From: a candidate division CSSED10-310 bacterium
Lineage (GTDB): Bacteria; CSSED10-310
Assembly: GCA_016931515.1 (NCBI GenBank)
Contig: JAFGEQ010000019.1
Coordinates: 62,001-126,000 of the forward strand
DNA: 64,000 nucleotides
Direction of reading: 5' to 3'
Shown here piece by piece: positions 9,755 through 18,035 of the stretch; position 1 is the stretch's first letter, and every line of letters begins with the position of its first letter. Position numbers and translations under genes: made by a program. The notes beneath the pieces are model-generated. The model did no database searches. It worked only from the letters and a program-made list of their open reading frames with translations, and was not told where the DNA came from.

Positions 9755-11178
9755 CAGAGTTTACCAAAGAAAACGGTTTTGGCCGTCCGCCGACCGATAT
9801 TGAATACATGTCGGAGAGTTACTTTTTCACTGAGAGCATAATTGATGGCGTAACATGTCAGAAAGATCCCCTCGAAAATAAAATTGGGACGTGCTTTTAT
9901 GAGCATTTTTATTATCGGCATCAAGGCTGGATATCGCACTCCCAACCAGAAAAATTTTTGCAGATTGATAAACCGCCGTCGATCGCGACCCTGGAGCAGA
10001 CTGGTCCTGAAGAATGTGGATCCAATGCTGTCAACGGTATAATTTGCTCCCGCCAACCCGGCCTCGATGACTCTGTCACCAAGCTCGGTTCGCGGATACG
10101 GTTGATAGATCGATGAACTTGGAAAGTCGGTTTTCAACGTCTGATTTAAGGATATTGTTTTCAGTGCCTGTTCAAAGGTCTCTCCCGGCAGTCCAAACAT
10201 ATTGGTTGTCCTGAAACGAATACCTGCCTCGTGCAGATATCCGGCTGCGCTGAAGAGTTGATCGTCGCTGATGGGTTTTCCAAGGATGATGGCACGGAGC
10301 GCTTCATCGCCGCTCTCGACGCCGAAATCAACGCTGTGACAGCCTGCCGATCGAAGCCGTTGGGCGATGTCCCGTGTCAGTAAATCCGCTCGGATGTGGC
10401 AGATAAAAGGTAACCGGACATATTGCCCGTAAAGATCCAGTAATTTTTCCAGTCTGTCCTGACCCAGAATGAACGTATCATCCTGAAAAATCACGGAGCG
10501 TAATCCATAACGGTCCCGCACCTCGGTAATTTCTTCAATGACCCGTTCGGGTGAATGAAACCGGACGAATGGGCCTTTACCACTATAAAGATTTCGAAGA
10601 CTGGAAATGGAGCAGTATGAACATGAGTAGGGGCAACCTCTCCCGGATATAAACGGTTTATTTTCATTGTTTCGGAAATAGGGGTAGGTGTCATAGTAAA
10701 GTTGACGGTCCGGGAAAGGAATAGCATCCAGATTGGTTTCGAGAGGAGCGAGATCATGTCGATGGACTGAGCCGTCTTTTTTGTACCAGATATTTGGAAT
10801 GTGATCGGAGGGAGGATGTGTACAATTGCCGTTCAGATATTGAACGAACGCCTGCTCACATTCGCCGCGAAAAATGACATCGAGAGGTTTGTTCTCGATG
10901 ACTTCCGGGAAAAACGTTGCATGGGGACCGCCCATGATGATCCGCCCCGAAAACCAGTGTTTAAGCTGAGCAGCTCTTTGTATCGCCCAGTGATGCGATC
11001 CTGTTGTAACGGAAAAAGCAATCACATCCGGGTCGAGAGCCCTGATCGCCTGATCATCGGGCTTTCCATCTTCGATCAGCAATGAACAAGTATGACCGGC
11101 ATTTTTAGCGGCAGCCGATAGATACATCGGGCCGAGATTTTCAGTCCAGATTCGCTGTAAGAATAATACACGTGCCAT
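9754..11178 (-). CDS. B12-binding radical SAM protein (type A of pair 1)
   Basis: The 474-residue protein has an N-terminal B12-binding-like domain (MARVLFLQ start, GGPHATFFPEVIEN near 83-96) and a radical SAM domain with C182, C186 and C189 in ISGRGCPYSCSYC. The C-terminus is hydrophobic and basic, suggesting membrane association. It is clearly similar along its length to the protein at 30081-31496, sharing the MAR-LF-Q start, the GGPH-TFFP motif, the PDR-LYY segment and the LQK-F---VRYP tail. First gene of a three-gene unit with 8336-9754 and the GT39 gene. No convincing ribosome site precedes the ATG, and a promoter-like sequence ends only a few bases upstream, so the mRNA may be leaderless. 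Confidence 0.87.
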   Translation of the reverse strand: MARVLFLQRIWTENLGPMYLSAAAKNAGHTCSLLIEDGKPDDQAIRALDPDVIAFSVTTGSHHWAIQRAAQLKHWFSGRIIMGGPHATFFPEVIENKPLDVIFRGECEQAFVQYLNGNCTHPPSDHIPNIWYKKDGSVHRHDLAPLETNLDAIPFPDRQLYYDTYPYFRNNENKPFISGRGCPYSCSYCSISSLRNLYSGKGPFVRFHSPERVIEEITEVRDRYGLRSVIFQDDTFILGQDRLEKLLDLYGQYVRLPFICHIRADLLTRDIAQRLRSAGCHSVDFGVESGDEALRAIILGKPISDDQLFSAAGYLHEAGIRFRTTNMFGLPGETFEQALKTISLNQTLKTDFPSSSIYQPYPRTELGDRVIEAGLAGANYTVDSIGSTFFRTSLLQGRDRRRFINLQKFFWLGVRYPALMPIIKMLIKARPNFIFEGIFLTCYAINYALSEKVTLRHVFNIGRRTAKTVFFGKL

Positions 11179-11187
11179 ACTTGACGG

Positions 11188-11216
11188 AGTCTATGCATTC
11201 GGCTTGGCGGGGTCAA
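11188..11216 (-). promoter_or_regulatory. Candidate promoter of the first radical SAM operon
   Basis: Minus-strand TTGACC (11211-11216), 17-nt spacer, TAGACT (11188-11193). The predicted transcription start would lie within a few bases of the ATG at 11178, implying a very short leader or none. The boxes overlap the 3' end of the upstream TPR gene. Confidence 0.35.
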
Positions 11217-12115
11217 GGATTCGTTGACAATCCCTCGGCTTTAAACGGTGATCCGAAACGGAATTCGAACAGTTTAAGGTTGTTATCCAAGAGTATCCGG
11301 TTTGTTTTATGGGCATCGTTGACAGCGTTATAAATATTCGCGGAATAAAAACCCAGTTCGAAAAAACCAAGAACTGCTGCTGTTTCGTTGTGGTCTTGAT
11401 CGATTGCTGCTGCGATAGCCCCGATAAACAGACCATTGATAAGGAATGACACCAGACCATCCCTCCAGCGGCCGGCATAGATCTGGCCCGTTCCCGGAAT
11501 TGCTGCTGATAAAATGCCGGCAAGATGAGGATTTTTCTCGGGCGTCTTGGTTAACTCAATCAATGCGTTCCGGATTCGAAAATTCGAGTCGTTCTGATTG
11601 CCGGGTGAAGAGGGTGTCTCCTTTAACCAGAATTCCAACCCGTTGGTAAGCTGTCCGGGTCTGAGCCGACACCAAAGACGGGAATAAAGAATGGATGATT
11701 CAGAGAAAATCCGGCATGACTTGGATATTACGGCAAGTTCAGCATCGGCAAGCGACCAACGAGCGCCGACATATAACGCCTGTGCAAGCCCATACCGCGC
11801 ATATTGCTCATCCCGTTCATTAGTTGCATCGGCGATCAGTTGATTGAAAGTCGAATACGCGTTTTCAAGATCAGTATTCAGGATATATAAATGCCCAACC
11901 CGATAACGGCATTCGGTTGCAAGGGGATGATTCGGCCAGTGGAATGCAACTCGGCGGTATTCAGTGATCGCACGGAAATAGTCGCCCTCTCGTTCCAGGT
12001 TCTCAGCGAATGCGTATATCGTCTCAGGATTCCAGACGGTTAGAGTAGAGTCGTCGGCCAAGCTGCAGAATGATACCAGGAAGATGAAGAATGAGATAAA
12101 GAGATAATTAATCAA
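11213..12115 (-). CDS. Exported TPR-repeat protein with C-terminal membrane hairpin
   Basis: About 300 residues: a signal peptide (MINYLFISFFIFLVSFCSLA), several tetratricopeptide-like helices (AENLEREGDYFRAITEYRRVAFHWP and following), then a C-terminal motif GILSAAIPGTGQIYAGRWRDGLVSFLINGLFIGA (written here only as landmarks GTGQIYAGR) typical of TM2/DUF5683-like two-helix membrane segments. A TTG start at 12115 overlaps the stop of the YidD-like gene by 8 nt and places the signal peptide at the N-terminus; an ATG at 12160 would add 15 residues and lacks a ribosome site. Last gene of the DUF502-GATase-YidD unit. Likely periplasmic with a membrane anchor; role unknown. Confidence 0.75.
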   Translation of the reverse strand: MINYLFISFFIFLVSFCSLADDSTLTVWNPETIYAFAENLEREGDYFRAITEYRRVAFHWPNHPLATECRYRVGHLYILNTDLENAYSTFNQLIADATNERDEQYARYGLAQALYVGARWSLADAELAVISKSCRIFSESSILYSRLWCRLRPGQLTNGLEFWLKETPSSPGNQNDSNFRIRNALIELTKTPEKNPHLAGILSAAIPGTGQIYAGRWRDGLVSFLINGLFIGAIAAAIDQDHNETAAVLGFFELGFYSANIYNAVNDAHKTNRILLDNNLKLFEFRFGSPFKAEGLSTNP

Positions 12116-12602
12116 TGTGCAGTGAACTCCACCAGAAAGTATTGTTCTCAAGGGGATCATAAATGCGTGGACCGTCGGGCGTTGTTATAACAGTTCCTGA
12201 ATGCATTTCGCCGTATTCGTGTAGCAAGCGCTCCAATCCGATGATGAGACCCAGCGGGAAGCCTCTTTCTGTAACCGCATCGATCATATATTGAGAGCAA
12301 GGCGGATATGACGGGCAACCACTGCTAACGGCGGGACGCAACACATCACCATAAATTTTCACTGATCCGTTGATTAAATCCTTGAAATAACCGTCCCATC
12401 TCCGTGAACCAAGTCTGACTTCCGCCATCGAACTCTCCACTGCGTTATCCGGAAAAGAGGATGCGATACTCATCCGTGCGGATCGAACGGTCATATCAGG
12501 GAGATTGGATGCATGACATGTAATGGGAGATAAGGCCGAACAAACAGCGGCAATCATGAGAACAAAAACACTGCTAAATGATCGATCGCTGGATTTTTTC
12601 AT
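12108..12602 (-). CDS. YidD-like membrane protein insertion efficiency factor with N-terminal export signal
   Basis: The 164-residue protein contains the YidD signature around residues 83-115: VLRPAVSSGCPSYPPCSQYM, with C96 and C102, followed by AVTERGFPLGLIIGLERLL. YidD is usually a small (about 70-100 residue) protein encoded near yidC that aids membrane insertion. Here it carries an extra N-terminal hydrophobic signal (about residues 10-31, ending HASN) and a linker, and an extra C-terminal segment. The location therefore may be periplasmic rather than cytoplasmic. It overlaps the preceding amidotransferase gene (ATGA) and the following TPR gene. Family call is good; a changed function is possible. 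Confidence 0.75.
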   Translation of the reverse strand: MKKSSDRSFSSVFVLMIAAVCSALSPITCHASNLPDMTVRSARMSIASSFPDNAVESSMAEVRLGSRRWDGYFKDLINGSVKIYGDVLRPAVSSGCPSYPPCSQYMIDAVTERGFPLGLIIGLERLLHEYGEMHSGTVITTPDGPRIYDPLENNTFWWSSLHID

Positions 12603-13612
12603 TGTTTGACAGGAGAGAGTGTGTAGGGAAATTTGAGCGTATAAGGTTGGCGATCATCACCGATCACTGGATAAGGTAAGTCCTCCAGATAGGCTGGATA
12701 ACCGGAGCGAAGCTCGATGAGACTATAGTTTTTCATTGGAATCCAGTCGGGATTCAACGCCTGTGTGGATATTGCGGAAAATTCGGAATCACCGGACACC
12801 TTATAATGAAGACTGAATCGGTCGGTTCTATATGAAATGCGCACCCCCCACAGCATGTCGCCGTCCGTCAGGACGATATTCAGAGCATTCCAATCGGAAT
12901 CCAGGGTATTGATCAAGGTAGTGGCCCATTCATAGAGGGCATTCCAGACATCGCCATTGTGCTTCTCAATGAGTTCCATCAGGTAGATGAATAGATATTC
13001 ACTGTCGATCGGGGTTTCAGGGCAGCTTCGGGGTTGATTTCGGCCACTGATAAGATGATCAACTATATAGTCCAGATCTTTCCCCCACACGCCGCCGTTA
13101 TGGATCATCAGGTAGTGCCGGTTACCGAATTCCATCTCGAATGGATGTGGATCCGCAATACCGGAACATCCTGATGATGCATTTCTAAGGTGTCCGATTA
13201 AAATGGAGGGATTAAGCTGGGCGACAAGTTTTGCTGCGTTTTGAAACAGATCGATGTCCTGTGTTGATGGGATTTGCGACCGGATGATCATCGGTTCTCC
13301 CGGGACGGCAAGAAGACCGCCCCGCGTAATATCGCTGTAAATCGATAAAGACCATCCATTGTTTTGCGGAAAGGATGGCTGTCCGAAAGACGTCAGGACA
13401 TCAAAAAGGTCCTTTCCAAATGGGTGTATCGTGGAAGTGATTCCAAGTAATCGGCAGTTTTCACGAAGATCCCTTTCATCGGTCGAGTGTGTAACAGGTG
13501 ACCTTAATTCGACGAAAAATGGGATGATCAGAATGACGAAAATGCCGACAAGACAGAATCCTGCACTCAGTAGGATACGTCGGTTTTTCATCGTTGTCGG
13601 CATCTTAATCAC
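12599..13612 (-). CDS. Membrane-anchored class II glutamine amidotransferase-like protein
   Basis: The 337-residue protein opens with a positively charged segment and one hydrophobic helix (about 11-34), giving an N-in, C-out topology. The rest matches the class II glutamine amidotransferase (Ntn hydrolase, YafJ/EgtC-like) fold: C53 in ENCRLLGITS, LIGHLRNASSG near 140, and LMIHNGGVWGKD near 170. In this family the catalytic Cys must become the N-terminal residue. Here that would require removal of a 52-residue membrane-bound propeptide, or the site would be inactive. It overlaps DUF502 upstream and yidD-like downstream by ATGA junctions, so the four genes are one operon. Substrate unknown. 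Confidence 0.76.
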   Translation of the reverse strand: MIKMPTTMKNRRILLSAGFCLVGIFVILIIPFFVELRSPVTHSTDERDLRENCRLLGITSTIHPFGKDLFDVLTSFGQPSFPQNNGWSLSIYSDITRGGLLAVPGEPMIIRSQIPSTQDIDLFQNAAKLVAQLNPSILIGHLRNASSGCSGIADPHPFEMEFGNRHYLMIHNGGVWGKDLDYIVDHLISGRNQPRSCPETPIDSEYLFIYLMELIEKHNGDVWNALYEWATTLINTLDSDWNALNIVLTDGDMLWGVRISYRTDRFSLHYKVSGDSEFSAISTQALNPDWIPMKNYSLIELRSGYPAYLEDLPYPVIGDDRQPYTLKFPYTLSPVKQ

Positions 13613-14280
13613 TTCCCCGAAGGATCGACGGCATTCTCAATCCTTTTATTAAGTATACCAATTGAGACGATAATTTTAAAAGCTTCCTCGCTGGTTAATG
13701 TTGTTTCAATGACTTCATGCTGTGGAAGAAACAGCAGAAACCCGGTGCTGATGTTGGGTGCGGTAGGCACGAAAACAGTGAGATAAGGCATAGTATCATC
13801 CAACATCAGGGAAGCGGTTACGAAGCCGATGGTTTTTCCTTGGCTTCCAGGGATAGAGACAAGAACTACCTTTTTATATGTGTCACCGGCATCACCGGTC
13901 AGGATACGGGTAAATTCGCGGAATGTGCGGTAAAGAGTATTGACGAGAGGCAGCTTTTCGAAGGTTACTTCGAATAATTTCATGATTCGTTTGCCGAAAA
14001 CTCGCTGTGCGAGTAGACCGACGAAGAGAATTAGCGAGAGAGTCAGCAGGAGTGAGATTCCAACGATCAGGGCATTCTCAATAAAGGGATGCGCTTTGAT
14101 ATCCAGAGCAAAAAGGTGTGCAAACCATCGAATGGGATGACTCAGCGGTTTTGAGATCGCTGTGATGAGAAATCGAATCATAATGATTGTCAGGTAAAAG
14201 GGGAAGAGAACGGCAAGACCTCGGACAAAGTTGCCCCTGATTCTTGCGTATAGAGTTCGTATGGTATGTTTTTCAGTCAT
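13609..14280 (-). CDS. DUF502 family integral membrane protein
   Basis: The 223-residue protein has the DUF502 pattern: RGLAVLFPFYLTIIMI in the first membrane helix, a second hydrophobic segment near 65-88, then a soluble beta-rich part with VVLVSIPGSQGKTIGFVTASL and the motif PTAPNISTGFLLFLP. Length is typical for the family. The biochemical role of DUF502 is not established. First gene of the operon continuing with the amidotransferase, YidD-like and TPR genes. It diverges from the sigma-factor gene across a 263-nt intergenic region in which I found no convincing promoter boxes. Confidence 0.85.
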   Translation of the reverse strand: MTEKHTIRTLYARIRGNFVRGLAVLFPFYLTIIMIRFLITAISKPLSHPIRWFAHLFALDIKAHPFIENALIVGISLLLTLSLILFVGLLAQRVFGKRIMKLFEVTFEKLPLVNTLYRTFREFTRILTGDAGDTYKKVVLVSIPGSQGKTIGFVTASLMLDDTMPYLTVFVPTAPNISTGFLLFLPQHEVIETTLTSEEAFKIIVSIGILNKRIENAVDPSGK

Positions 14281-14543
14281 GATACAACCCGATTGTCTGG
14301 TACGACCTGCATAAAGCGTATCTGAATACTGCGGTTGTTTGCAACAATTGAGATTGTACCGGTTGATGAATTGAATCTGTGAATTTCAATTACATTTAGT
14401 TACAATGGCATTGCCCCTCATTGCGGTATTCTGTTGAAAGGTATTCGGACCCTGAGGGGAGAGGTGGCGCGGCTGCCTCGAAAGGCTGCTGAATAGTATC
14501 CGATCATCTTCGTATTCTGAATGGACAAACGAGGAGGATCGAC

Positions 14544-15161
14544 GTGAAATCTGCGATATCTATTATGCCGGAACGGATGATGAACGTTAAGATAAAATTA
14601 AACGACCGAACGGATAGTGAGCTTGTCATGTTGACGCTGGAAGGATCCACTGGAGCGTTTGGTGTTCTCGTTGAACGGTACCGTTTACGGGCGGTTCGGA
14701 TGGCCGGCGCGATTGTCGGTGATTGGGAATTAGCCCGGGATTTGAGTCAAGATTCATTTCTTAAAGCGTATCGAGCACTCAGTACTTTCGATGTGCATTC
14801 ACCTTTCCTGCCCTGGTTCTACCGCATTCTAAGAAATACATGCATGGACCAGCTTCGTCGAAAAGGCAGACTTCGGGTCGTGATGGATCGAATAAAGCAG
14901 ACTGCATGGAACAGAGGCGATTTGCGGGATGAGATATCCCGGTCGGACAGTGCTGTAGTTGTCAGGATGGCCGTGAATCGATTGCGTGAAAAGGATAGAG
15001 AGATCATTGAGTTGCGACATTTTTCCGGTTTGTCGTACGACGAAATCTCCGAAATTCTTGATATCCCCCGGGGGACGGTAATGTCGAGGCTGCACTACGC
15101 AAGGAAGCAGCTTCAGGATATTCTGGTTTCAGAGTTCCATGTAAAGGCAGGTGAAATCTGA
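14544..15161 (+). CDS. ECF-type RNA polymerase sigma factor
   Basis: The 205-residue protein has sigma-70 region 2 (LVERYRLRAVRMAG to ARDLSQDSFLKAYRAL, about 45-90) and region 4 (REIIELRHFSGLSYDEISEILDIPRGTVMSRLHYARKQL, about 148-190; landmark DIPRGTVMSRL). There is no region 3, as expected for group 4 sigma factors. Start is GTG 14544 after GAGGAGG; an ATG further in is possible. It overlaps the anti-sigma gene (TGATG). The leader (14440-14510) can form small hairpins (GCCT-CGAA-AGGC) but matches no riboswitch class I recognise. Confidence 0.92.
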   Translation: MKSAISIMPERMMNVKIKLNDRTDSELVMLTLEGSTGAFGVLVERYRLRAVRMAGAIVGDWELARDLSQDSFLKAYRALSTFDVHSPFLPWFYRILRNTCMDQLRRKGRLRVVMDRIKQTAWNRGDLRDEISRSDSAVVVRMAVNRLREKDREIIELRHFSGLSYDEISEILDIPRGTVMSRLHYARKQLQDILVSEFHVKAGEI

Positions 15162-15607
15162 TGGTATGTTCTGATTATGAAGTGTTGATAACCGGATTTG
15201 TTGATGGGGAACTGGATGGGGAGCAATCCCAGCGGTTGATGTCACATCTGAAGGACTGTGCCACTTGCCGAAAAGAATTGGAACGGGTTAAAATAATTAA
15301 AAAAGCGTTGGATATGGTTGCTATCAGAACTCCCGAGGATGAATTCTGGGATGGCTACTGGGCGGGAATTTACAATCGGCTGGAGCGTAATACGGGTTGG
15401 ATATTTCTGATCCTGGGTGCCGTTGTTCTGTGTAGTGGCGGATCATTACTTTTCTTACGGAATGTTTTGTTCGCTGACGATACACCGGTCTGGGTTGCTG
15501 TTGGAGGAGTATTCGCCATCATTGGAATAATCATGCTTTTAGTTTCACTTATTCGGGAGCGGGTTCGAATAAACAGACATGAACGATACAAGGATGTGAG
15601 GAGATAG
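15161..15607 (+). CDS. Membrane anti-sigma factor with zinc-finger (ZAS) domain
   Basis: The 148-residue protein begins with a zf-HC2/ZAS domain: ITGFVDGELDGEQSQRLMSHLKDCATCRKEL, with the H-x3-C-x2-C zinc signature at about residues 29-36. Two hydrophobic helices follow (about 76-98 and 108-128). Overlap with the sigma gene and this architecture strongly suggest that it binds and inhibits that sigma factor at the membrane. The inducing signal is not apparent. It is followed 2 nt later by the YbjQ-family gene. Confidence 0.88.
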   Translation: MVCSDYEVLITGFVDGELDGEQSQRLMSHLKDCATCRKELERVKIIKKALDMVAIRTPEDEFWDGYWAGIYNRLERNTGWIFLILGAVVLCSGGSLLFLRNVLFADDTPVWVAVGGVFAIIGIIMLLVSLIRERVRINRHERYKDVRR

Positions 15608-15609
15608 TC

Positions 15610-15927
15610 ATGATAATGGTAACCAGTGATGATATTCCGGGAAAGTGCATTATTGAAACGTTGGGTCTTGTCAGAGGTAACACGATTCGAGCGCGGAATC
15701 TGGGTCGCGATATTCTGGCCGTATTGAGAAATATCGTTGGCGGCGAGATTGTAGATTATACGAAGATGCTGGCGGAAGCTCGGGAACAGGCATTGGATAG
15801 AATGCAGGAAGAAGCGATCGCCTTGGGTGCGAATGCCATTGTTGCATTGCGCTTCGCATCGGCAGAAGTCATGCAGGGAGCAGCGGAACTGCTCGCGTAT
15901 GGGACGGCAGTACGGATTGAAGAATAA
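15610..15927 (+). CDS. YbjQ/DUF74 family protein
   Basis: The 105-residue protein matches the YbjQ (UPF0145, heavy-metal-binding-like) family: VRGNTIRARNLGRDILAVLRNIVGGEIVDYTKMLAEAREQALDRM, with the final GANAIVALRFASAEV strand (landmarks RARNLGRDI and GANAIV). The family forms homopentamers of unknown function. The start follows GAGGAG. It is the third gene of the sigma/anti-sigma operon and may belong to the sigma factor's regulon. It converges with pyrE with a 15-nt gap. Confidence 0.88.
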   Translation: MIMVTSDDIPGKCIIETLGLVRGNTIRARNLGRDILAVLRNIVGGEIVDYTKMLAEAREQALDRMQEEAIALGANAIVALRFASAEVMQGAAELLAYGTAVRIEE

Positions 15928-15942
15928 CGAAGGCTTCAAAGT

Positions 15943-16515
15943 CTAGCGGTTGAATCGTGATCCCGGACTGATTATGGGAATATCGTTTTGACAGAGAGGA
16001 CACTCCGACGGCTCCCAGTTAGGAAAATCCAGTTGGAGCAGAGATACTGGCTGCAGGGGCAGATCAAGGGACTGGACGGACCGATCTGCCAGGCAACCGA
16101 TACCCGATACGGTGGCTGAACGGGAGATGACTAGCTCGATAATTTCACGGGTGGATTTCCCGGTTGTAATGACATCTTCGACGACAAGAAGCGTCTCATC
16201 CGGTTCGATGGCGAATCCGCGGCGGAGTGTCATTCGACCATCCACGCGTTCCCCGAAAATCGCACGAATTCCCAATGCAGCTGCCACTTCATGGGCAACA
16301 ATGACTCCACCCAAAGCGGGGGCGATGACAGCGGTCGCATTCAGGTCGCGAAACGACTCAGCGAGTCTGCTGCAAAGAAAACGTGCATGTTGAGGATACT
16401 GTAATACTCGAGCACATTGCATGTAACGATCGGAATGTCGACCCGAACTTAACTTGAAATGTCCTTCAAGAAGCGCACCGGTCTCTTTAAATATAGTGAG
16501 CAGATCATCTGACAT
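15943..16515 (-). CDS. pyrE: Orotate phosphoribosyltransferase
   Basis: PyrE joins orotate to PRPP to give OMP in pyrimidine synthesis. The 190-residue protein has the PRPP-binding motif LLVVEDVITTGKS (109-121) and the flexible-loop Arg-rich segment ERVDGRMTLRRGF. It ends with a CPLC motif (ECPLCQNDIPIISPGSR), a C-terminal extension found in a subset of PyrE proteins. It lies 18 nt downstream of pyrD in the same direction, consistent with a pyrimidine operon. Confidence 0.94.
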   Translation of the reverse strand: MSDDLLTIFKETGALLEGHFKLSSGRHSDRYMQCARVLQYPQHARFLCSRLAESFRDLNATAVIAPALGGVIVAHEVAAALGIRAIFGERVDGRMTLRRGFAIEPDETLLVVEDVITTGKSTREIIELVISRSATVSGIGCLADRSVQSLDLPLQPVSLLQLDFPNWEPSECPLCQNDIPIISPGSRFNR

Positions 16516-16533
16516 ATCGTAGTCTCCTGATTT

Positions 16534-17469
16534 TTAAGAGATGGTTAAGGATCCTATGAGAGTGCTGATATCGGAAATTTTGTTTTGGACGCAGAAATCA
16601 ATGAGTTCATCGAGGACTTTCTCCGAAGCTGCCGGATCAGTGAAACTGGCAGTTCCGACGGAGACAGCGGAGGCTCCGGCGATAAGAAACTCGACTGCAT
16701 CCAGGCCGTTGCATATGCCACCCATTCCGATCAGTGGTATCTGCACGGCTTGATGGACCTGCCAGACACATCGAAGGGCTACCGGTTTGATAGCGGGTCC
16801 GGACAATCCGCCCGTCACATTCGATAATCGGGGTTTGCGTGCAATCGGATCGATCGCCATGCCAAGCAGTGTATTTATCAGGGAAAGCGCATCAGCACCT
16901 CCACAGGCTGCGGCTTTGGCGATGGTTGTGATATCGGTCACGTTCGGACTCAATTTTACGATTAACGGCAAGTGGGTATGGTTCCGAATCTCCCGAGTAA
17001 CTCGTTCCGTCATCACGGGATCTACTCCGAAAGTAATACCGCCTTCTTTGACATTCGGACAGGAGATATTGATTTCAAGTGCATCGACTCCGGGTGATGA
17101 ATCGAGAATCTCAGACACTTCGATATATTCATCCAGACTGCTGCCGTTAACATTGACGATGCAAGCCGTGTTCATTTCCCTGAAAAATGGAAGTTTCTCG
17201 CGGATGAATTCGTCGACTCCAACATTCTGTAAACCAATGCAGTTCAATAATCCTGAGGCGGTTTCAACCAGTCTGGGCTGATTGTGTCCGACGCGGGGTC
17301 TTCGATTGATTCCCTTCACGACCACTGCCCCCAGCCGGCTGACATTGCAGTAAGGAACATACTCCTGACCATATCCAAACGTTCCGGATGCGACTGTCAC
17401 CGGGTTTTGTAATGTCAGTGGACCAATACTAACGGACAGTTTGATTTTGGAAGATTCGGCCATCATCAT
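16534..17469 (-). CDS. pyrD: Dihydroorotate dehydrogenase, class 1B type
   Basis: The 311-residue flavoprotein oxidises dihydroorotate to orotate. It resembles class 1 enzymes: the N-terminal FMN barrel strand VTVASGTFGYG, Lys in VVVKGI, and the active-site Cys C137 in EINISCPNV, followed by GLSGPAIKP and GMGGICNGLDAVEFL. No N-terminal membrane segment is present, unlike class 2. Sequence style is 1B, which needs the partner PyrK; pyrK is not in the window. RBS GGAGAA precedes three successive ATG codons. Confidence 0.94.
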   Translation of the reverse strand: MMMAESSKIKLSVSIGPLTLQNPVTVASGTFGYGQEYVPYCNVSRLGAVVVKGINRRPRVGHNQPRLVETASGLLNCIGLQNVGVDEFIREKLPFFREMNTACIVNVNGSSLDEYIEVSEILDSSPGVDALEINISCPNVKEGGITFGVDPVMTERVTREIRNHTHLPLIVKLSPNVTDITTIAKAAACGGADALSLINTLLGMAIDPIARKPRLSNVTGGLSGPAIKPVALRCVWQVHQAVQIPLIGMGGICNGLDAVEFLIAGASAVSVGTASFTDPAASEKVLDELIDFCVQNKISDISTLIGSLTIS

Positions 17470-17555
17470 GAGTTCTCCGAATTGCAGGGAAAATCGGTGA
17501 ACAGATGATAGTGGGGTCAGATCGGAAGGTCAAGATTCGTGATACCTCAAATGTC

Positions 17556-17584
17556 TTGCCAGCGACCGAAAACCTTCCTATACT
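17556..17584 (+). promoter_or_regulatory. Candidate promoter of the bactofilin operon
   Basis: TTGCCA (17556-17561), a 17-nt spacer and TATACT (17579-17584) lie 58 nt before the bactofilin ATG, divergent to pyrD. Good match to sigma-70 boxes. Confidence 0.58.
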
Positions 17585-17641
17585 GATTTCAGGATCAAAA
17601 CAGGCAGTCTTGCCGATTTCCGATACAAACAGGAGGGTAGC

Positions 17642-17998
17642 ATGGTAAACCGGGTCAACGGGGTCAGTACAATCGCCAATGGTTTGATCATCAACGGAAA
17701 TATAACCGGTGATGGCGATATGAATATTGCGGGTTGTGTAGAAGGGGAAGTGCTCATCAAGAATGGTACAATGACGATCGAACAAACTGGCTACGTGGAA
17801 GGAAAGCTTGTTGTCATGGAGGTTTCGGTTGCGGGGGAAGTGCGCGGTAACATAGAAGCTTCGTCGAAAATCACCATAAAACCGAGTGGCAAAGTGATTT
17901 GCGATGTCAAGACAGCCCGGATCGATATTGCGGAGGGCGCCTTCCTCAGCGGTAACTTCGTAGTGGAAGACAAGAGCGGAACCGAAACCGGTAAATAA
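17642..17998 (+). CDS. Bactofilin
   Basis: The 118-residue protein has the bactofilin beta-helix pattern: VSTIANGLIINGNITGDGDMNIAGCVEGEV and then repeated short hydrophobic strands each ending in Gly (landmarks GDGDMNIAGCVEGEV, EVRGNIEASSKITIKPSG). Bactofilins polymerise spontaneously into filaments that position cell-shape, stalk or motility machinery at the membrane. A strong ribosome site AGGAGG precedes the ATG. It heads a unit with a GspE-type ATPase and a DUF4388 protein. Confidence 0.93.
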   Translation: MVNRVNGVSTIANGLIINGNITGDGDMNIAGCVEGEVLIKNGTMTIEQTGYVEGKLVVMEVSVAGEVRGNIEASSKITIKPSGKVICDVKTARIDIAEGAFLSGNFVVEDKSGTETGK

Positions 17999-18035
17999 TT
18001 TGATCACCCGCTTTGTATTACTTGAGACTATCTGA

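Noticed and set aside
14330-14350. TTGTTTGCAACAA palindrome between DUF502 and the sigma gene as an operator
   Set aside because: Short 5-bp arms in AT-rich DNA with no well-placed promoter boxes; chance is a sufficient explanation.
14440-14515. Structured leader upstream of the sigma factor as a riboswitch
   Set aside because: Short hairpins form, but the conserved sequences of the riboswitch classes I know are not present.
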